From an uncultured Mycoplasmatota bacterium (GTDB lineage: Bacteria; Bacillota_I; Bacilli_A; RF39; UBA660), in contig URNW01000013.1 in the NCBI GenBank assembly GCA_900549285.1, forward strand, positions 1-35,061: a stretch of 35,061 nt of DNA, given 5' to 3'. Below, piece by piece: positions 32,344 to 35,061 of this stretch. Numbering within the stretch: the stretch's first letter is position 1; every line of letters starts with the position of its first letter. Below the pieces are notes generated by a model. That model was given only the letters and a program-made list of their open reading frames with translations, was not told the DNA's origin and made no database searches. The translations under genes and the position numbers were made by a program.

Positions 32344-33762
32344 ATGCAAAAGCATGGCATAATGCTTTTGATAATATTAGGAATTGTAAGTTTAAGTATA
32401 GGGTATAGTGCTTTTAATCAAAATCTTACTATAAGTGGAGATGCAAAAGTAGAAGGAGCCTTATATCATGATGAAGTTTTAAACGGAGCAGATCCTGTAC
32501 TGCAAGATGATTTAATACCTGTAGTAATAGCAAATGATGGAACTGTTAGAAAAGCTAGTTTTTATGATAAGTGGTACTCCTATCAAGAGCAAAAATGGGC
32601 AAATACCGTAATTTTAAAAGATGAAAGTGTAGTTTATCTAAATGGTGATATCATTCCTGAAGAAAATATTGAGAGTTACTTTGTTTGGATACCAAGATTT
32701 AAGTATAAAATATTTGATGAAGGAAATTATAGTGGCTTAACTGGAACAGAAAAGAAAGAGCAAACCATAGAAATAATTTTTGAAGATAAAAAAACCTTAG
32801 TATCGAATGGAAGTAAAATAGGAGAATGGTTAACTCATCCAGCATTTACTAGTTTTGATAGTAATGGAATGTGGGTAGGAAAGTTTGAAACAGGAACTAC
32901 TCTAACAAGTGATTATAATGTAAGAAATGGGAATGTTGTCCAAATAAAACCAAATATAAAATCATGGGGAAACATAAATGTTGCCAATGCTTTTTATACA
33001 TCATATGATTATAAAAGAAATTTAGACAGTCATATGATGAAAAACACTGAATGGGGAGCAGTCGCATATCTACAACATAGTATTTATGGATCTAGCCAAA
33101 GTGTAAGAATCAATAATAATTCTAGTTATATAACAGGATATGCTTCGATTAATGAACCTACCTGTGGCTATAATGGTAAGAATGAAGTATGTAATCGCTA
33201 TTGTAATGATGGAAGCTGTAATAGTACTTATAATACTTCAATAGGATATCTTGCCAGTACAACAGGAAATATCACAGGTATTTATGACATGAATGGAGGA
33301 ACTGTTGAATATGTGATGGGCGTTTTATTAGATTCTAATGGACAGCCATATAGTGGCAAAAGTAATAAATATAATTCGGGTTTTAAAGGTAAATTAAGTT
33401 GTCCTGAATGTGATAATAGTGATGGTATAACAGAAGTTACAGATGGTTATGATATACCAATAAAAAAATATTATGATGGATATACTTATTCAGGTTCCCA
33501 GACCAGTTACAATTTAAGAATTCTTGGTGATGCAACAGGAGAGATGGGACCATTTACGAATAAAACAAGAAAGATTAGTAGTTGGTATGAAGATGAAGCA
33601 ACATTTATAAACTATGAAGCTCCATGGTTTGTAAGAGGCGGAGTATTTAATGGTTATAATAGTGGAACTAATGGTGGAATATTTGCTTTTGCAAGAGGAT
33701 ATGGAAGTGCTACTACATTCTCCGTAACTCCAACATTTAGAATAGTTCTTACCCCAAATTAG
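32344..33762 (+). CDS. Cassette 3: secreted FGE/C-lectin-like surface protein
   Basis: The start is the ATG at 32344; an upstream in-frame ATG at 32314 overlaps the structured element. The 472-residue product has the shared leader ending IGYSAFN, an acidic linker, a SYFVWIPRFKYKI segment and a domain with KNTEWGAVAYLQHS, GNITGIYDMNGGTVEYVMG, APWFVRGG and a C-terminal FRIVL. That order is typical of formylglycine-generating-enzyme-like C-lectin folds, which are used by DGR target proteins and phage/host adhesins. Six Cys residues in the middle may form disulfides. The C-terminal stretch has ordinary codon use, so there is no sign of active diversification. Confidence 0.8.
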   Translation: MQKHGIMLLIILGIVSLSIGYSAFNQNLTISGDAKVEGALYHDEVLNGADPVLQDDLIPVVIANDGTVRKASFYDKWYSYQEQKWANTVILKDESVVYLNGDIIPEENIESYFVWIPRFKYKIFDEGNYSGLTGTEKKEQTIEIIFEDKKTLVSNGSKIGEWLTHPAFTSFDSNGMWVGKFETGTTLTSDYNVRNGNVVQIKPNIKSWGNINVANAFYTSYDYKRNLDSHMMKNTEWGAVAYLQHSIYGSSQSVRINNNSSYITGYASINEPTCGYNGKNEVCNRYCNDGSCNSTYNTSIGYLASTTGNITGIYDMNGGTVEYVMGVLLDSNGQPYSGKSNKYNSGFKGKLSCPECDNSDGITEVTDGYDIPIKKYYDGYTYSGSQTSYNLRILGDATGEMGPFTNKTRKISSWYEDEATFINYEAPWFVRGGVFNGYNSGTNGGIFAFARGYGSATTFSVTPTFRIVLTPN

Positions 33763-33767
33763 TAATA

Positions 33768-33898
33768 TAGAACTATGAATTGTGTGATAGTTTTTTAATA
33801 AATAACACATAAAAAAACAGCAAATTTATAAAAATTTACTGTAAATACTTTTGATAACGATCATAGAATTCATAGTTCTAAGAGTATTTTCTTAGAAC
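33768..33898 (+). repeat. Inter-cassette structured element 3
   Basis: Arms 33768-33781 and 33867-33880 are perfect 14-bp complements (TAGAACTATGAATT and AATTCATAGTTCTA). The competing hairpin pairs GTTCTAAGA (33875-33883) with TCTTAGAAC (33890-33898). Length 131 bases. Confidence 0.85.
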
Positions 33899-33923
33899 AT
33901 GGAAAGGATGTGGTAAAAAAATT

Positions 33924-34844
33924 ATGCAAAAGCATGGCATAATGCTTTTGATAATATTAGGAATTGTAAGTTTAAGTATAGGGTATAGTGCTTTTAATAC
34001 TGAGTTAATGATTAGTGGGGATGTAAAAGTTGATGTGCTTTCAATTAAGGATAGAATTTTGTATGATAATGGTGGTAGAGAATATATTGAAAGTAAAAGT
34101 AATCCAGATTTAAATACTATTGCAACGATTGATGAAGGAATGTATAGTACTTTAGATAATGATGGAATTAGTTATTATTATAGAGGTGCTAATAATAACA
34201 ACTATTTATCTTTTGGCGATTTTCTTTGGAAAATTATTAGAATAAATGGGGATGGCTCAATTAGGCTTATTTTAGATAGTGCTTTAAATGGAAACTATGC
34301 TTTTAATGATATGTATGATGATGTTGATATATATTCTAATATGTATTACACCAATAGCACTTTAAAAGTTAATTTAGAAAACTGGTATAATGAAAATTTA
34401 TTAAAAGTAAATGATAAAATTGTAAATTCAGAGTTTTGTGAAGAAGTAAAAGTTGCTCCAGCTTCTTATTATACATTTCAAGATGCTATAGCACAGATTT
34501 ATACAGAATATATTCCTAACTTAACATGTAAAGCAGATGGTAATGGTCATGGAATTATAAATTCTAAAATTGGTTTACCATCCTATGATGAGATTGTATT
34601 CGCTGGTGGTTATTATGGTAAAGCTAATAGTAGTTATTATTTATATACTGGAGAATACTACTGGCTTATAACACCCGCTGGTCTGCATCTTGATTATACA
34701 AGAGCATTTAGAATAAATGCGGATGGAAGCATAAATAATCCCTATGTTAATATTGCTTATCAAAAAGTAAAGCCAGTTATATCTATTAAAGGAGATTTGG
34801 TATCTAGTGGTATAGGAACAAAAAACAATCCCTATATAGTTTAA
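33924..34844 (+). CDS. Cassette 4: secreted lectin-fold-like surface protein
   Basis: The first 75 coding bases are identical to those of cassette 3, after which the proteins diverge completely. The 306-residue body is a paralogue of cassette 1 and of the gene at 2-1096: KDRILYDNGGREYIESK, the FLWKIIRINGDGSIRLI block, SYDEIVFAGGYYG, YYWLITPAG and a KVKPVISI ending with SSGIGTKNNPY. It lacks the GFCGDR form (here SEFCEEV). The C-terminal segment is not GC-rich. The protein is probably exported through the SipW-type peptidase. Confidence 0.82.
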   Translation: MQKHGIMLLIILGIVSLSIGYSAFNTELMISGDVKVDVLSIKDRILYDNGGREYIESKSNPDLNTIATIDEGMYSTLDNDGISYYYRGANNNNYLSFGDFLWKIIRINGDGSIRLILDSALNGNYAFNDMYDDVDIYSNMYYTNSTLKVNLENWYNENLLKVNDKIVNSEFCEEVKVAPASYYTFQDAIAQIYTEYIPNLTCKADGNGHGIINSKIGLPSYDEIVFAGGYYGKANSSYYLYTGEYYWLITPAGLHLDYTRAFRINADGSINNPYVNIAYQKVKPVISIKGDLVSSGIGTKNNPYIV

Positions 34845-34848
34845 TTCG

Positions 34849-34979
34849 TAGAATACTGAATTATGCGATAATTTTTAGGTAAAAAATATATAAAAAAACA
34901 GTAAATTTACTAAAAATTTACTGCCATATGCTTTTGAAATATCGTAGAATTCAGTATTCTAAGAGTATTTTCTTAGAAT
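34849..34979 (+). repeat. Inter-cassette structured element 4
   Basis: Arms 34849-34862 and 34948-34961 are perfect 14-bp complements (TAGAATACTGAATT and AATTCAGTATTCTA). The competing hairpin pairs ATTCTAAGA (34956-34964) with TCTTAGAAT (34971-34979). The inner stem CAGTAAATTT / AAATTTACTG is 10 bp. Length 131 bases. Confidence 0.85.
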
Positions 34980-35008
34980 ATAAAAGAAAGGATGTGGTAA
35001 AAAAATTT

Positions 35009-35061
35009 ATGCAAAAGCATGGCATAATGCTTTTGATAATATTAGGAATATTAGGGTTAAG
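35009..35061 (+). CDS. Cassette 5: start of another array protein (3'-partial)
   Basis: Seventeen codons of the shared leader (MQKHGIMLLIILGILGL) are visible before the window ends. The start context and leader hairpin are the same as in cassettes 2-4, so the array continues beyond the window. Confidence 0.8.
   Translation, partial: MQKHGIMLLIILGILGL

Noticed and set aside
30145..34979. Integron-like gene cassettes with attC sites
   Set aside because: The folded junctions resemble attC in having variable sequence and conserved structure, but I see no RYYYAAC/GTTRRRY core pair in the right places and no IntI-type integrase signature. The recombinase at 24406 looks phage-like.
30145..35061. 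CRISPR array
   Set aside because: The repeats are 131-132 nt with variable stems and are separated by full genes, not by 30-40-nt spacers. No cas gene is present.
24406..35061. Prophage
   Set aside because: Only an integrase is present. No capsid, tail, terminase, lysis or phage replication genes are seen.
1..35061. Mycoplasma genetic code (TGA as Trp)
   Set aside because: TGA is a normal stop in the yycJ-like and MATE fusion genes, and Trp is encoded by TGG throughout.

Overview
The window looks like chromosomal DNA from an uncultured, AT-rich, spore-forming member of the Bacillota, probably a gut Bacilli/Erysipelotrichia or RF39-type lineage. The evidence is the strong A+T bias, a T-box leader on thrS, three endospore genes (spoVIF, spoIVA, gerQ), the rplI-dnaB and yycJ-rlmH gene orders, and Bacillus-type Shine-Dalgarno sites. 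TGA is used as a stop (for example at the end of the yycJ-like gene), so this is code 11, not the Mycoplasma code. The lineage is inferred; no rRNA gene is present.

Region by region. (1) 1-1096 is the 3' part of a secreted lectin-fold-like protein. Its last ~30 codons sit in a GC-rich patch that resembles the variable region of a diversity-generating retroelement (DGR). (2) 1097-1662 has no large gene but holds a promoter, a hairpin RNA candidate and a small basic ORF. (3) 1675-8779 carries a pilin-like protein, der, two divergent XRE regulators around a palindrome, spoVIF, a transglutaminase-like protein, T-box-thrS and a secreted papain-like protease with a sortase-like tail. (4) 8837-16848 carries spoIVA, a membrane thioredoxin, then the compact run rplI-dnaB-M23 peptidase-yycJ-rlmH-ung and a convergent LemA-like gene. 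(5) 17002-24409 carries an XRE membrane regulator, a MATE transporter fused to a cytidylate-kinase-like domain behind a short terminator-containing leader (guanidine-IV-like candidate), an MBL hydrolase, gerQ, a small membrane protein, a YitT protein and a Ca2+-type P-ATPase. (6) 24406-35061 is an accessory surface-protein island.

The island is the most interesting part. A lone tyrosine recombinase points away from an operon of two TasA/CalY-like secreted proteins, a SipW/ER-type signal peptidase and a DUF5305-like membrane protein. This operon is driven by a consensus promoter (TTGACA, TATAAT) whose 16-nt spacer contains eight consecutive G, which is the classic layout of a slipped-strand phase-variable promoter. 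Downstream is a tandem array of secreted-protein cassettes: two lectin-fold-like proteins, one beta-helix protein, one FGE/C-lectin-like protein and the start of a fifth. All share the SipW-type signal peptide, and four share nearly identical 5' ends.

Neighbouring cassettes are separated by a 131-132-nt element seen four times. Each element has a perfect 14-bp stem whose sequence differs from copy to copy with full compensation. That stem is followed by a second hairpin that competes for the same strand, with matching covariation. The working model (inference) is a phase-variable, SipW-processed surface or biofilm system. It would export interchangeable lectin-like modules, with an undescribed structured RNA or cruciform DNA element at every cassette junction and trans DGR diversification of at least one family member.
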